This document shows positions 50,942 to 61,175 of a stretch of 64,000 nucleotides of DNA, in pieces (positions within the stretch are counted from its first letter, which is position 1; each line of letters starts with the position of its first letter). Below the pieces are notes generated by a model that did no database searches, was not told the DNA's origin, and saw only the letters and a program-made list of their open reading frames with translations. Position numbers and translations under genes: made by a program. The stretch comes from [Flavobacterium] thermophilum (GTDB lineage: Bacteria > Bacillota > Bacilli > Bacillales > Anoxybacillaceae): the NCBI GenBank assembly GCA_900450595.1, contig UGGS01000001.1, forward strand, positions 2,046,001 to 2,110,000, in the 5' to 3' direction.

Positions 50942-51360
50942 GTTCACCTTCCTGCTTCCCATCGTAGCCGTTTTGCGGCGCGGCGTCAACGGACATGCTC
51001 ACGAGAAGGGCGCGGAAAGACAGCTTCCCTCCAGGTTGGGAAAATCAAAAGCGCCGGCGCAAGGTTTCTCAAGTCGAGAAAAGGGCGCAAGCGGCGGCAT
51101 GACGCTGAACGCGATGGCCATGGCGCAAGGCTTCTCAAGCCGGGAAAAGCGGCTGCGCCTAGAAAACGACGCCGCCCGCCGGCCGGGAAGCCGCCATGCC
51201 GCTTCGGTTGAGCGCTCTCAGCGCCAAACGATGCGGTTCGCCAGCTTATGCACCTTCAAGGCGGACGTCCAGAAAAATTGTTGTTCTTTTGTCACAATTT
51301 CGCTATACTTTTTTATGGCATTGGCGGCTTACGAAACTGGACAAAAGGGGATTTTTTGCC
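50942..51360. other. Intergenic region yuzB-yutJ with a short direct repeat
   Basis: It contains the yutJ promoter (51281-51309) and two 28-base direct repeats, 51056-51083 and 51122-51149 (GGCGCAAGG...GAAAAG, about 25 of 28 identical). The first copy can form TTTCTC/GAGAAA. No gene seen. Confidence 0.5.
51281..51309 (+). promoter_or_regulatory. Sigma-A promoter of yutJ
   Basis: TTGTTC (51281-51286) and TATACT (51304-51309) are spaced by 17 bases. TTGTTCTTTTGTCACAA across the -35 is a half-match to a Rex palindrome. Confidence 0.6.
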
Positions 51361-52431
51361 ATGAGACAACTTGTACTGCTTGGCGGAGGATACGGCAACA
51401 TGCGCATTTTGCAGCGCCTCCTCCCGGATGCATTGCCGAATGACATTCATATTATCCTCATTGACCGCGTTCCATACCATTGTTTAAAAACGGAATATTA
51501 CGCCTTGGCTGCAGGGACGATCAGCGACCACCATATTCGCGTCCCGTTTCCGGAGCATCCGCAGCTGACCTACCAGTTCGGCGAAGTCACCGCGATCGAT
51601 TTGGACAAGCAGCTCGTCCGCCTCGGCGACGGAAGCGATGTCCGCTATGACGACCTCGTCATCGGGCTCGGCTGTGAAGACAAATACCACGGGGTGCCGG
51701 GCGCTGACGTCTACACGTACAGCATCCAGTCGATCGACAAAGCGCGCGCCGCGTATGAGGCGCTGAACAACTTGCCGCCCAAAGCGACGGTCGGCATCGT
51801 CGGCGCGGGGTTGAGCGGCGTCGAGCTGGCGAGCGAACTGGCGGAAAGCCGCCCCGACCTGCACATTAAGCTGTTTGACCGCGGCGAGCGCATTTTGCCG
51901 ATGTTCCCGAAGCGGCTGAGCGATTATGTGGAAGGTTGGTTCACTGACCATCGGGTGGAAATCGTCCGCCATTCGAACGTCACAAAAGTCGAGCCGGGCG
52001 TCCTGTACAACCATGACGAACCGGTCGCGTGCGATGTCATCGTCTGGACGGCCGGCATTCAGCCGAACCGCGTCGTCCGCGAACTGAACGTTGAAAAAGA
52101 TAAACAAGGCCGCGTCGTCTTGACGAAGCAGCACCACATCCCCGGCTATGAAAACGCCTACGTCGTCGGCGACTGTGCGAGCCTGCCGCATTCGCCGAGC
52201 GCCCAGCTCGCCGAAGCGCAGGCGGAGCAAATCGTCCAAGTGCTGCAAAAACGGTGGAACGGCGAAGAGCCGCCGAGCGAATTCCCGCCGATCAAGCTGA
52301 AAGGCATTCTCGGCTCACTCGGCAAAAAACACGGCTTCGGCCTCGTCGCGGACCGCCCGCTCACCGGACGCGTGCCGCGCCTGTTAAAGTCGGGCATTTT
52401 GTGGATGTACAAGTACCATCATGGGTATTAA
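51361..52431 (+). CDS. yutJ: NADH dehydrogenase-like flavoprotein
   Basis: The 356-residue NDH-2-like protein has an FAD motif LVLLGGGYGNMRIL at the N-terminus and a second dinucleotide site VGIVGAGLSGVELASEL in mid-sequence, then VVGDCASLPHSPSAQLAEAQ. It is a paralogue of YumB and matches YutJ, whose physiological electron acceptor is uncertain. The ATG at 51361 (AAAGGGG 10 bases upstream) replaces a longer in-frame opening at 51196. Confidence 0.9.
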   Translation: MRQLVLLGGGYGNMRILQRLLPDALPNDIHIILIDRVPYHCLKTEYYALAAGTISDHHIRVPFPEHPQLTYQFGEVTAIDLDKQLVRLGDGSDVRYDDLVIGLGCEDKYHGVPGADVYTYSIQSIDKARAAYEALNNLPPKATVGIVGAGLSGVELASELAESRPDLHIKLFDRGERILPMFPKRLSDYVEGWFTDHRVEIVRHSNVTKVEPGVLYNHDEPVACDVIVWTAGIQPNRVVRELNVEKDKQGRVVLTKQHHIPGYENAYVVGDCASLPHSPSAQLAEAQAEQIVQVLQKRWNGEEPPSEFPPIKLKGILGSLGKKHGFGLVADRPLTGRVPRLLKSGILWMYKYHHGY

Positions 52432-52530
52432 CCTGCTGCGCAGGCGGCCGCTTTGGCTTCCTGTTCATTCACGCCAACAAAAGCGGCGGGGGACTCCCCG
52501 CCTCCTCTTTAGATGGCGTTCACCTGCCGC

Positions 52531-52860
52531 TTACGATGAGCGGTAGCCGTATTTCTCCATTTCCGCATAAATCGACTTCAGCCGCGGATTGCCTTCGGCC
52601 ACGACTTCCCCTTCCACGACCACGACCGGGTACACCCAATCTTCCTCAACGATCGTCTGCGCCAGTTTCCGCTTTGCCTCATCGTCAGCGGGCGGCGCGA
52701 AAATGTCGACGTACGTCATCACAAACGGCTGGTCGGGATATTTGCGGCGCAGCGCGGCCTCGAGCCACTCATACGTTTCCTTCGACGACGGCAGCTGCAC
52801 GCACGACGGACAAATGATGTCGGCCCCGTACACACAAATTTCAACCGGCTTGAATGTCAT
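52531..52860 (-). CDS. yuzD: YuzD, DUF1462 putative disulfide oxidoreductase
   Basis: The 109-residue thioredoxin-fold-like protein has VCVYGADIICPSC-type motif: CPSC at about residues 20-23 is a CxxC redox or metal site. Homologues are YuzD (DUF1462). The start at MTFKPVEICVYG follows AAAGGGTG; the 11-codon extension is ignored. Convergent with yutJ and divergent from yutI, a placement shared with B. subtilis. Confidence 0.87.
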   Translation of the reverse strand: MTFKPVEICVYGADIICPSCVQLPSSKETYEWLEAALRRKYPDQPFVMTYVDIFAPPADDEAKRKLAQTIVEEDWVYPVVVVEGEVVAEGNPRLKSIYAEMEKYGYRSS

Positions 52861-52949
52861 CGTTGTCACCCTTTGGAAAACAAAATTTATCATTAGATTT
52901 TTTCCGCTACCATGATTATAATAAAAAATAGGGAAAGGAGTCGATGAAA

Positions 52950-53186
52950 ATGACGGATCAAGAAATCAAAGAACAAGTACAAGAAGTTTTAGATAAACTC
53001 CGTCCGTTCCTGCTTCGCGACGGCGGCGACTGCGAACTTGTCGATGTCGAAGACGGCGTTGTCAAACTCCGTCTCCTTGGCGCATGCGGCAGCTGCCCGA
53101 GCTCGACGATCACGCTGAAAGCGGGGATCGAACGCGCCTTGTTTGAAGAAGTGCCGGGCGTCGTTGAAGTGGAACAAGTGTTTTAA
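52950..53186 (+). CDS. yutI: NifU C-terminal-domain iron-sulfur scaffold
   Basis: The 78-residue protein is a full Nfu domain: [20 protein letters not shown], then the cluster-binding CxxC in GACGSCPSS. It carries and transfers Fe-S clusters, working with SUF-type assembly and A-type carriers such as yutM. Start at 52950, 9 bases after AAAGGAG; an ATG two codons earlier is very close to it. It has its own terminator. Confidence 0.93.
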   Translation: MTDQEIKEQVQEVLDKLRPFLLRDGGDCELVDVEDGVVKLRLLGACGSCPSSTITLKAGIERALFEEVPGVVEVEQVF

Positions 53187-53187
53187 T

Positions 53188-53224
53188 GAAAAATCCGAAC
53201 AGCGACCGCTGTTCGGATTTTTTT
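53188..53224. terminator. Terminator of yutI (and thrB)
   Basis: AAATCCGAACAGC pairs with GCTGTTCGGATTT and is followed by TTTTTG. Confidence 0.88.
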
Positions 53225-53287
53225 GTCGCCGGCGGGCGGACACCGTCCGCTTCCGGACGACCCCGAAAACCGGACTGCCGCTGGCGG

Positions 53288-54202
53288 TCAAGCTTCAAGC
53301 GCCAGCTTGTAGACGCGGCTGCCGCGCGGCTCGACGGAAAGACGCGCGATGTCGCACGTCGGAAAATGCGGGCGCAGCTGGTGCGCCAGCCGCTCTCCTT
53401 GACCCGGTTCGGCAAAGACGAGCACTGTCGGCCCCGCCCCGCTCAGCGCCGCGCCGATCGCTCCGTATTCCTCGGCAAGCGCCTCGGCCCGCGCCAGCTC
53501 CGGAACGAGCGGTTTCCGGTACGGCTGGTGGAACAAATCGGCCGCCATCATCCGGCCGGCGAGCTTCCAGTTTTTCGTGAGCAAGGCGGCGACAAGGACG
53601 TTGCTGACGGCGCTTGCCTCGACGGCGCGCGCCCGCGGCCATTGGGCCGGCAGCTGTCCGCGCGCTTTTTTCGTTTCCAGTTCATAACCGGGGATAATGG
53701 CGACGATCTCCACATCAAATTCCGGCACACGGACGACATCCACCCCCGCTTCGCGGCAGCAGCCGATGACCAGCCCCCCGTACAGCGAGGCGCCGACATT
53801 GTCGGGATGCCCTTCATAGCGGGCCGCCCATTCCATCTTTTGTTCGCGCGACAGGCCTAGCTCGAGCAGCGCATCGGCGAGCTCCACGCCGGCGACGACC
53901 GCCGCTGCGCTGCTGCCTAGCCCGCGCGTAAACGGAATGTCGCTGTACACATCGACCGCGCAGCTCGGCAGCCGCCGGCCGTGCGCGTCCGCCACCTTGT
54001 CCGCCACCTCGTACACCAAATTGTCCGTCCCGCGCGGAATGCCGCTGACTTCCGGTGTTTTGGGCGCAAACGACCACGCTTCCGCCAAGCGAACATCAAG
54101 CGTCAAGTAACGGTTGACGGCGAGCCCGACCGAGTCAAAGCCGGGCCCTAAGTTCGCCGTGCTGCCCGGCACGATGATTTTCAACATCTCGTCTTCTTTC
54201 AT
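53288..54202 (-). CDS. thrB: Homoserine kinase
   Basis: The 304-residue GHMP kinase has an N-terminal [19 protein letters not shown] and the ATP loop [17 protein letters not shown]. It phosphorylates homoserine for threonine synthesis. The start overlaps the thrC stop by 4 bases (ATGA), so the two are coupled. It is the last gene of hom-thrC-thrB. Confidence 0.95.
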   Translation of the reverse strand: MKEDEMLKIIVPGSTANLGPGFDSVGLAVNRYLTLDVRLAEAWSFAPKTPEVSGIPRGTDNLVYEVADKVADAHGRRLPSCAVDVYSDIPFTRGLGSSAAAVVAGVELADALLELGLSREQKMEWAARYEGHPDNVGASLYGGLVIGCCREAGVDVVRVPEFDVEIVAIIPGYELETKKARGQLPAQWPRARAVEASAVSNVLVAALLTKNWKLAGRMMAADLFHQPYRKPLVPELARAEALAEEYGAIGAALSGAGPTVLVFAEPGQGERLAHQLRPHFPTCDIARLSVEPRGSRVYKLALEA

Positions 54203-55260
54203 GTGCGGACAACCCCTTGCAAACGCTCCAAGACGGCTCGTTCGTCATTCGGCAGCACGACCGGCTCAATCGCCGCCGTCTCCAAGGCGATGGCCGGGTC
54301 TTTCAAGCCGTTGCCGGTCAAAACCGCCACGACGAGGCTGCCGCGTTCGATTTCGTTCCGTTCGCGCTGTTTGATGACCCCGGCGATGGCCGCGCATGAT
54401 GCCGGCTCGGCAAAAATGCCTTCCGTCCGGGCGAGCCGCTTGTAGGCGGCCAAAATTTCGGCATCGCTCACCTCATCGATTTTTCCGCGCGATTCGTTGG
54501 CGGCCTCGACCGCTTTTTCCCAGCTCGCCGGATTGCCGATGCGGATCGCCGTCGCCACCGTTTCCGGCTGTTCAATCACCCGGTTGCGGACGATCGCTGC
54601 CGCTCCTTCCGCTTCAAAGCCGCGCATTTGCGGCAGCCCCGTCCCTTTGGCCGCATGGTACTCTTTAAACCCTTTCCAATAGGCGGTGATGTTGCCGGCG
54701 TTGCCGACCGGAATGGCGAGCACGTCCGGGGCGCGGCCAAGCTGGTCGCACACTTCGAACGCCGCCGTTTTCTGCCCTTCGATCCGGTGCGGATTGACCG
54801 AGTTGACAAGCGTAATCGGCGCCGTTTCGCTCAGGCGGCGCACCATTTTCAGCGCCTCGTCAAAGTTGCCGTCAATCGCGAAAATCTCCGCGCCGTACAT
54901 CGCCGCTTGCGCCAGTTTGCCAAGCGCGATTTTCCCGTTCGGCACAACGACGAGGCAACGCATGCCGGCGCGCGCCGCATAGGCGGCCGCCGACGCCGAC
55001 GTGTTGCCGGTTGACGCGCAAATGATCGTATGGCTTCCTTCCTCTTTCGCTTTCGCCACCGCCATCACCATGCCGCGGTCTTTAAACGAACCGGTCGGGT
55101 TCGCCCCTTCAACCTTGACATACAAGGTGATCCCAAGCTCTTCCGACAGGCGCGGCAGCGGAATGAGCGGCGTGTTCCCTTCGCAAAGCGACAGCCTCGG
55201 CGTCGCCGCCGTGAGCGGCAAAAACTCGCCGTAGGCGTCAAGCAGCCCGTTCCATGCCAT
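54199..55260 (-). CDS. thrC: Threonine synthase
   Basis: The 353-residue fold-type II PLP enzyme has its lysine in [16 protein letters not shown] (~residue 61) and the phosphate loop [11 protein letters not shown]. It makes threonine from phosphohomoserine. It abuts hom at 55260 and overlaps thrB. Confidence 0.96.
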   Translation of the reverse strand: MAWNGLLDAYGEFLPLTAATPRLSLCEGNTPLIPLPRLSEELGITLYVKVEGANPTGSFKDRGMVMAVAKAKEEGSHTIICASTGNTSASAAAYAARAGMRCLVVVPNGKIALGKLAQAAMYGAEIFAIDGNFDEALKMVRRLSETAPITLVNSVNPHRIEGQKTAAFEVCDQLGRAPDVLAIPVGNAGNITAYWKGFKEYHAAKGTGLPQMRGFEAEGAAAIVRNRVIEQPETVATAIRIGNPASWEKAVEAANESRGKIDEVSDAEILAAYKRLARTEGIFAEPASCAAIAGVIKQRERNEIERGSLVVAVLTGNGLKDPAIALETAAIEPVVLPNDERAVLERLQGVVRT

Positions 55261-56558
55261 TACCGTTTCTCCCCTTCCACCCGATACGAACTTTGGACGC
55301 GCTCGACGATCTCCAAATCGCCCAGCTGCTGCAAAATGTCTTCGTAGTCTTGCTGCGAGGCGTCATGCGTCACGATCACGATTTCCGCCAGACCGTTTTC
55401 TTTCAGCGGCAGCTGCAAAATTTTCTCAAAGCTCACCCCGCGCTGCGAAAACAGCGTCGTAATTTTCGCAAATGCACCGACTTGGTCTTTCACATGAATG
55501 CGCAAAAAGTATTTTGAGAAAATTTCCGCTGGCGCTTTCAATTGCTTTTCATATTGCGGGGCGACCGCGGAATGGCCGTTGACGCCAAGGCGCATGTTTT
55601 TCATCACCGCGACCAGATCGGAGACAACGGCTGTCGCCGTCGGCAGGCTGCCCGCCCCCGGCCCGTAAAACATCGTCTCCCCGACCGCTTCGCCATACAC
55701 ATAGACGGCGTTGTATTCGTTATGCACCGACGCAAGCGGGTGCGAATCCGGCAAAAACGTCGGCTGGACGCTCACTTCGACCTTCTGCCCGTCGCGCTGG
55801 GCGATGCCGATCAATTTCATCGTGTAGCCAAGCCGCTTCCCGTAGTTCAAGTCTTCCTCGGTCACTTCGGTGATTCCTTTCACTTGCACATCGTCCAAGT
55901 CGATGTCCATCGAAAAGCCGAGGCGGGCCAAAATCGCCATTTTTCGCGCCGCATCGAGCCCTTCCACGTCTGACGTCGGATCGGCCTCGGCGAACCCGAG
56001 CGCCTGCGCTTCCGCCAGCACGGCTTCATACGAAGCGCCGTTTTGCGACATTTTCGTCAAAATGTAGTTCGTCGTTCCGTTCACGATGCCCATGAGCTTG
56101 GTGATCCGGTCGGACGCCAAGCCGTCGACCAGGCTGCGCAAAATCGGAATGCCGCCGGCGACGCTCGCTTCATAAAACAAATCGCAACGGTGCTCCGCCG
56201 CCACCCGAAGCAGCTCTGAACCGTAGACAGCCATTAAATCTTTGTTCGCGGTCACCACGTGCTTCCCTTGGCGGAGCGCCCGCAACAGCCACTCTTTCGT
56301 CTCCTCGACGCCGCCCATCACCTCGATGATGACATTGATGTCCGGGTCGTCGATCACGTCGGCGGCGCTTGTCGTCAACAATGCGGGGTCGACGGCGACA
56401 TCGCGCGGCTTATGTACGTCACGGACGAGGATTTTTTTCACCTTCACCGGACAGCCGACTTGGTGCATCAATTTTTCCTGGTGGTTTTCGATAATTTTCA
56501 CCACGCCGCTCCCGACCGTTCCTAGTCCTAACAATCCGACCAAAATTGGTTTTTCCAT
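55260..56558 (-). CDS. hom: Homoserine dehydrogenase
   Basis: The 432-residue enzyme has the NAD(P) motif [13 protein letters not shown] at the N-terminus, the catalytic region [20 protein letters not shown] with Lys/Asp, and a C-terminal ACT domain ([23 protein letters not shown]) for feedback by threonine. GAAGGAGCGGG precedes the ATG. First gene of hom-thrC-thrB; no T-box or leader peptide was seen in the ~90 bp upstream. Confidence 0.96.
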   Translation of the reverse strand: MEKPILVGLLGLGTVGSGVVKIIENHQEKLMHQVGCPVKVKKILVRDVHKPRDVAVDPALLTTSAADVIDDPDINVIIEVMGGVEETKEWLLRALRQGKHVVTANKDLMAVYGSELLRVAAEHRCDLFYEASVAGGIPILRSLVDGLASDRITKLMGIVNGTTNYILTKMSQNGASYEAVLAEAQALGFAEADPTSDVEGLDAARKMAILARLGFSMDIDLDDVQVKGITEVTEEDLNYGKRLGYTMKLIGIAQRDGQKVEVSVQPTFLPDSHPLASVHNEYNAVYVYGEAVGETMFYGPGAGSLPTATAVVSDLVAVMKNMRLGVNGHSAVAPQYEKQLKAPAEIFSKYFLRIHVKDQVGAFAKITTLFSQRGVSFEKILQLPLKENGLAEIVIVTHDASQQDYEDILQQLGDLEIVERVQSSYRVEGEKR

Positions 56559-56650
56559 GATTCCCGCTCCTTCTGTTTACGTACAGTAGACATTTGTATT
56601 TTTATAGTAGACATTATAAAAGACGATCAGCCATTTGGCAATGAAAAGTT

Positions 56651-57625
56651 TTACGACAGCTCGTTCACCGGGGTCAACGGCGACCGGCCTTCCAAGACAG
56701 CGATGATGTTGTCGCGCGCCAACGTCATCATCGCTCGCCGCGTTTCGTATGTGGCGCTGCCGATATGCGGCAACGCCACAACGTTCGGAAGCGACAGAAG
56801 CGGATGATCGGCGGCGACCGGCTCTTTCTCAAACACATCGAGCCCGGCAGCGGCGATCTCCCCTGCGACAAGCGCCTCATAAAGCGCCTGTTCATCAACG
56901 ACCGCGCCGCGCGCCGCATTAATGAAAATCGCCGATGTTTTCATTTGCCGAAACGCCTCGCGGTTGAACAAATGGCGCGTCTCGCGGGTCAGCGGCGTCA
57001 AGCAGACGACAAAATCGCTCTCGGCAAGCAAATCGGCGAACGGGCGGTAGACGGCGCCCAGCTTCTCTTCCGCCTCCGGACGGCGCGAGCGGTTGTAATA
57101 CAACACATCCATGTCAAACCCTTTCGCCCGCTTCGCCACCGCCTGCCCGATGTTGCCCATGCCGACGATGCCGATCGTTTTATGATGGACATCGGCGCCC
57201 GCCAGCAAAAACGGGCTCCAGCTTTTCCATTTTCCTTCTTTCAAAAATTCGGCTGCTTCGACAAGGCGGCGGGCAGTGGCGAGCAGCAAAGCAAACGTCA
57301 AATCAGCCGTCGTATCGGTCAGCACATCCGGCGTGTTGCACACAAGAACGCCGCGCTTCGTTGCCGCCGGCACGTCAATGTTGTCATAGCCGACGCCCAT
57401 GTTGGCGACGACTTTAAGCCCTGAACCGGCCGCCAGCACGTCCTCGTCGATCGGGTCGGACACCATCGGCAAAAGGGCCGCCGCCTTTTTCGCCTCTTCC
57501 ACCAACACCTCGTGCGGCACAGCCACGTCCTCATGCGGCCACATGCCGACCTCGGCGACGGCGGCGAGCGGGGCGATCACCTCCTCCGGCAGCTTTCGCG
57601 TCACAAAGACGTACGGTTTCGTCAT
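56651..57625 (-). CDS. D-2-hydroxyacid dehydrogenase (glyoxylate/hydroxypyruvate reductase type)
   Basis: The 324-residue protein has the NAD-binding motif TIGIVGMGNIGQAVAKRA (~149-166), the Arg in INAARGAVVDEQAL and the His in VALPHIGSAT of the catalytic triad. It resembles GyaR/YvcT-type reductases that act on glyoxylate or hydroxypyruvate; the substrate is not certain. The start at 57625 follows GGAGGG by 7 bases. It lies about 90 bases upstream of hom on the same strand; co-transcription is possible. Confidence 0.9.
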   Translation of the reverse strand: MTKPYVFVTRKLPEEVIAPLAAVAEVGMWPHEDVAVPHEVLVEEAKKAAALLPMVSDPIDEDVLAAGSGLKVVANMGVGYDNIDVPAATKRGVLVCNTPDVLTDTTADLTFALLLATARRLVEAAEFLKEGKWKSWSPFLLAGADVHHKTIGIVGMGNIGQAVAKRAKGFDMDVLYYNRSRRPEAEEKLGAVYRPFADLLAESDFVVCLTPLTRETRHLFNREAFRQMKTSAIFINAARGAVVDEQALYEALVAGEIAAAGLDVFEKEPVAADHPLLSLPNVVALPHIGSATYETRRAMMTLARDNIIAVLEGRSPLTPVNELS

Positions 57626-57939
57626 GAAACAGCCCTCCATCTCATTTTTTTCTAAATCTTATCACAACTCCAGCTGAAAAAAAAACGGGAAGTTGTCCGT
57701 TCCGGTGGTTCGGAAAAGTCGGCACTCGTTCGTTGCGGACAAAAACGAAGACCCCCTGTCACGGAAAGAAAACAGGCCCCCATTCGCTTCGGCTGAACAC
57801 CCGAACCCGTTCCCCCTCCCCCTCGAATGGAAACGAGCGTACACCCGCTTCGGCTGAAAAAAACAGGGTGTTTCCTTTCTATAAAAAGGAAAATCACCCA
57901 GGCCTGCTTCAGCTGAAAAAACGGGAAGTTTCTTCCCCC
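57626..57939. other. Intergenic region with four short imperfect repeats
   Basis: No gene. In the minus-strand sense, units of form CCCGTTTTTT-CAGC(T/C)GAAGC occur near 57672-57699, 57786-57808, 57848-57873 and 57903-57929. Their spacing is uneven. They could be remnants of duplicated terminator-like sequence. Confidence 0.5.
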
Positions 57940-58944
57940 TCATGGCGCCGGCGGCAGCCATTCAACGGCCGGCAGCCGGATATGGTTGGCGATGCCGGCG
58001 ATCTCAGCAAATGACGCCAAAAACTGCTCATACTCGCGCGATGCGTCAAGCAACTGCCGCAGCGCCCGTTCCTGCCTCGCCTGCTCTTCGCGGTCCGCCA
58101 TCGTATAATACGCCTCGATGCATTCAAAATACGGAAGCGGAAACAGCAGGCGCGCATAAACCAGCCGCCAGGCAAACGACGACAGCGGCGCCAAATGCCC
58201 GTAATCTTGGAAGAACTGCCGCACTGCCCGTTGACAGCCTAGCCCGCGCTTGTGGTACAAATGGCGCACCCATTCCGCCAAATCGCGGGCGCAATGGTCG
58301 TACACCCAATCGAGCGGCAGCTTCGCCTCCGTTCCTTCGACCCAGCCGGCTTGCGGCAGGCGCTCATGGCAAAACGCCGCATAATCGACGCGCAGCGGTT
58401 CGTCGTCGAGCTCTGTGTCAGCCACATATTGCACGGCGTTTTCCGCCAATCCTAAATAGTACGGGAACGATTCAAGAAACAGGCGGTCAAACGGCGATGC
58501 CGGCCCTGCTGCCATCATGTTCGCCCAAAACGCCTCCATTTGGTCGATTCGCTTCGCCCACAGTTCGCGCCATTGGCCGATGCGCCGGCAGGATGTGATC
58601 GGCAGCGGGCAAGAGCGCCCGTATTCATGCATGAGCGCCAGTTCGCGGCCGAGCGAACGAAGGCGGGCGGCCGGAAGCGGCGCGCGGAGGAGGACGAACG
58701 GCTGGCCTTGGCAGGGGGCAATATACGTCCCATGTTTCGTTTTGACCAGCTCCCCGACGCCGTCCACCCCTTTCGCCCGCAAATAGCGGCTCATTTGCTG
58801 ACGCTCTTCCAGCTCCGCCTCGCTCCGCCCATCCGCCGGCACGATGAGAAACCGCTCTTGTTTATGCCAAACGACCGTAGACGCTCCCCGCTGTTCCATC
58901 CGTCCGACGCGCATGTCATATTGCTCATATACCCATGTTTCCAT
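57940..58944 (-). CDS. yutH: Spore coat-associated protein YutH
   Basis: The 334-residue protein has an aminoglycoside-phosphotransferase-like layout (CotS/YutH family): LELALMHEYGR region, LPLDWVYDHCARDLAEWVRH as the degraded catalytic loop and a helical C-terminus. It is a spore coat component in B. subtilis. The ATG at 58944 has AAAGGAGGAGC upstream; the frame is open 37 codons further but without signals. CATATATA in the upstream region may be part of a sporulation promoter. Confidence 0.88.
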   Translation of the reverse strand: METWVYEQYDMRVGRMEQRGASTVVWHKQERFLIVPADGRSEAELEERQQMSRYLRAKGVDGVGELVKTKHGTYIAPCQGQPFVLLRAPLPAARLRSLGRELALMHEYGRSCPLPITSCRRIGQWRELWAKRIDQMEAFWANMMAAGPASPFDRLFLESFPYYLGLAENAVQYVADTELDDEPLRVDYAAFCHERLPQAGWVEGTEAKLPLDWVYDHCARDLAEWVRHLYHKRGLGCQRAVRQFFQDYGHLAPLSSFAWRLVYARLLFPLPYFECIEAYYTMADREEQARQERALRQLLDASREYEQFLASFAEIAGIANHIRLPAVEWLPPAP

Positions 58945-59200
58945 GGCCGCTCCTCCTTTGTCTTTTTGGCTTGCATTCTTCCTCCCTCCATGTCGTCGCC
59001 GCCCCGATGCCGCCCGGACGGGAACGGACTTTTGCGCGCTGATTCCCGGGCCCATAGCCGCGGCAAGGGCGGCTATTGTTTATATATGACAGCAGGCGTC
59101 AAAAAAACCGATGAGCATTTTTCTTTATACGAAGGATACATTCATGGCATGATAACGTATATATAACAAACGACTTTTTCAAAAGAATGGGTGACAAACC

Positions 59201-59698
59201 ATGACCAAACCGGATATGAACAACCTTGAACAAACCGCCCGCCGATGGCTCGAGGAGCGGGGGGTGACGGTGGAAAAAATTGCGGAGCTTGTTTATTATT
59301 TGCAATCGAAATACCATCCGGATTTAACGATGGACGAATGCATCGAAAACGTCAACCGCGTCATCTCGAAACGCGAAGTGCAAAACGCGATTTTGACCGG
59401 CATCCAGCTCGACAAGCTCGCCGAGGACGGTCGGCTTGACGAGCCGCTGCAATCCATCATCCGCCGCGATGAAGGGTTGTACGGGGTGGACGAAATTTTG
59501 GCCCTTTCGATCGTCAACGTGTACGGATCGATCGGGTTTACGAACTACGGTTATATCGACAAACAAAAACCGGGCATTTTGCAATATTTAAATGACAAAT
59601 CAACCGGCAAATGCAACACGTTTTTGGACGACATCGTCGGCGCCATCGCCGCGGCGGCGTCCAGCCGCCTCGCGCATCGAGCCGCCAACGCCGAGTGA
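59201..59698 (+). CDS. yutG: Phosphatidylglycerophosphatase A-type protein
   Basis: The 165-residue protein has the PgpA fold with ILALSIVNVYGSIGFTNYGYIDK and the acidic motif FLDDIVGAIAAA near the C-terminus. It is listed as PgpA in Bacillus (YutG) and would remove phosphate from phosphatidylglycerophosphate. The protein is soluble-looking, with few membrane helices for a PgpA. GGGTGACAAACC precedes the ATG. Confidence 0.82.
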   Translation: MTKPDMNNLEQTARRWLEERGVTVEKIAELVYYLQSKYHPDLTMDECIENVNRVISKREVQNAILTGIQLDKLAEDGRLDEPLQSIIRRDEGLYGVDEILALSIVNVYGSIGFTNYGYIDKQKPGILQYLNDKSTGKCNTFLDDIVGAIAAAASSRLAHRAANAE

Positions 59699-59808
59699 GC
59701 GGCGGCGCGAAGCATCCATGCAAAAGACGAAATAGCAGCACCCCACAAGCCAAACACGATTTGTTGGTTCGCATCGATGGCTTTGCTGCTGCACCCGGTC
59801 ATGAGAAA

Positions 59809-59835
59809 GGGTGCCCCGAACCTTTCGGGACACCC
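59809..59835 (-). terminator. Terminator of yutE-yutF
   Basis: GGGTGcCCCGAA pairs with TTCGGGaCACCC; on the minus strand it is followed by TTTCTC. Confidence 0.6.
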
Positions 59836-59843
59836 CTCTTGCT

Positions 59844-60614
59844 TTACAGGCGCTCCATCCATTCGCGGAGCGAATCAGCCGTATAGGTCGGCTGCCGTTC
59901 GTAGCGGGCGAGCATCTCTTTCGTCGTGACGCCCGTATGGACGAGCAGCGTATCGATGCCCGCGTTCATGCCGGCTAAAATATCCGTCTCGTAATAGTCG
60001 CCGATCATCAACACATCTTCCTTTGGAACGCCAAGCACCTTAAGCGCCTGCTCCATAATGATGTTTTCCGGCTTGCCGATAAACGTTGGCTTCACTTGCG
60101 TCGAAACGGCGACGACGGACGTGATGGCGCCGTTGCCCGGCAGCAGCCCGCGCTCGGTCGGCAAGGCGATGTCGCCGTTTGTCGAAATGAACATCGCCCC
60201 GTTGCGGACGGCAAGGCACGCGATGGCAAGCTTCTCGTACGTCAGCTGGCGGTCGATGCCGATGACCACCACGTCTGCGTCCTCCCCAGCGAAGCGGAAC
60301 CCTTTTTCCGCCAACGCGGTGCGGATCCCTTCCTCGCCGATGACATAAACGGACGCGTCCGGCTTTCGCTCAAAAATGTAGTTCGCCGTCGCCTGGCTTG
60401 TTGTGAAGACATGCCTCTCTTCCGCCGGCACGCCGAATGAGCGCAATTTTTCCGCCACTTGCGCCGGCGTGCGCGACGAGTTGTTCGTGACAAACAAATA
60501 CGGGAGGCTGCGGCGGTGCAGCTCGTTCACAAACTCGCGCGCCTCGGCGATGCATTCTGCGCCGCGGTACATTGTCCCGTCCAAGTCAAGCAAATAGCCT
60601 TTGTATCGTTTCAA
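59844..60614 (-). CDS. yutF: HAD-family sugar-phosphatase (NagD-like)
   Basis: The 256-residue class IIA HAD hydrolase has motif I LLDLDGTMYRG at the N-terminus, motif II FVTNNSSRTP and motif IV LMIGDYYETDI with the Mg2+-binding Asp. Phosphatases of this NagD group act on phosphosugars or nucleotides. The start overlaps yutE by 4 bases (ATGA), so the two are coupled. Confidence 0.9.
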   Translation of the reverse strand: MKRYKGYLLDLDGTMYRGAECIAEAREFVNELHRRSLPYLFVTNNSSRTPAQVAEKLRSFGVPAEERHVFTTSQATANYIFERKPDASVYVIGEEGIRTALAEKGFRFAGEDADVVVIGIDRQLTYEKLAIACLAVRNGAMFISTNGDIALPTERGLLPGNGAITSVVAVSTQVKPTFIGKPENIIMEQALKVLGVPKEDVLMIGDYYETDILAGMNAGIDTLLVHTGVTTKEMLARYERQPTYTADSLREWMERL

Positions 60615-61081
60615 CGGTTGTCGGTCTCCTTTCCGTCCATCGATTCGCTGCCAAACGCCGACACCGGGCCGAGCTCGCTTTCCAAGTAATGGCGCACCGC
60701 CTTCGGGTACGCCTCAAGCGCCGGCAGCTGTTCGTTCAAATCCGCGAGCAGTTTCGCGTGATCGACGTTCGTATAGTTTTGGACGAGCGCTTTCCGGTGG
60801 GCGATGAACGCTTTCAGCCGCTCGCCGTCCTCAGCCGAAATCACCTGCTCGTCAGTCAAAATGTCAATAATGTCGTTATAGCTCCCCGGGTCGCGCATAA
60901 TAAAGCCGTCAATCATCGCGTTGCCGACATCGAGCACCGCCTCGATGAGGACATGAGCGATCCGCTCGAGCGCCAGCCGCTCAAGCGCGCCGTCCCAGTG
61001 GCGCTGCGCTTTGTAGTGCGCCATCAGTTGCTCCATGCAGCGAAGCCGCTCTTCCAATTTGTTTCGGTCGACAAAATACAT
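60611..61081 (-). CDS. yutE: DUF86/HepT-like HEPN protein YutE
   Basis: The 156-residue, all-helical HEPN-fold protein has MYFVDRNKLEERLRCMEQ and DVGNAMIDGFIMRDPGSY. HepT toxins carry an R-x4-6-H RNase motif; here the corresponding string is HRKALVQNYTN, with Gln-Asn in place of the His. No partner nucleotidyltransferase (MntA) lies next to it. It is probably not an RNase toxin. Coupled to yutF. Confidence 0.85.
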   Translation of the reverse strand: MYFVDRNKLEERLRCMEQLMAHYKAQRHWDGALERLALERIAHVLIEAVLDVGNAMIDGFIMRDPGSYNDIIDILTDEQVISAEDGERLKAFIAHRKALVQNYTNVDHAKLLADLNEQLPALEAYPKAVRHYLESELGPVSAFGSESMDGKETDNR

Positions 61082-61175
61082 GGCTCGTCCTCCTTTTTTC
61101 TTCCCCGCCTTCCCCCCTTTTTCGCCGTTCGTCTGCTATGATGGACATAGGCGAAAAATAAAGGGAGGAATGGAG

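Noticed and set aside
56559..56650. T-box or leader-peptide attenuator before hom
   Set aside because: The 90-bp gap is too short for a T-box and contains no specifier stem or threonine-codon run.
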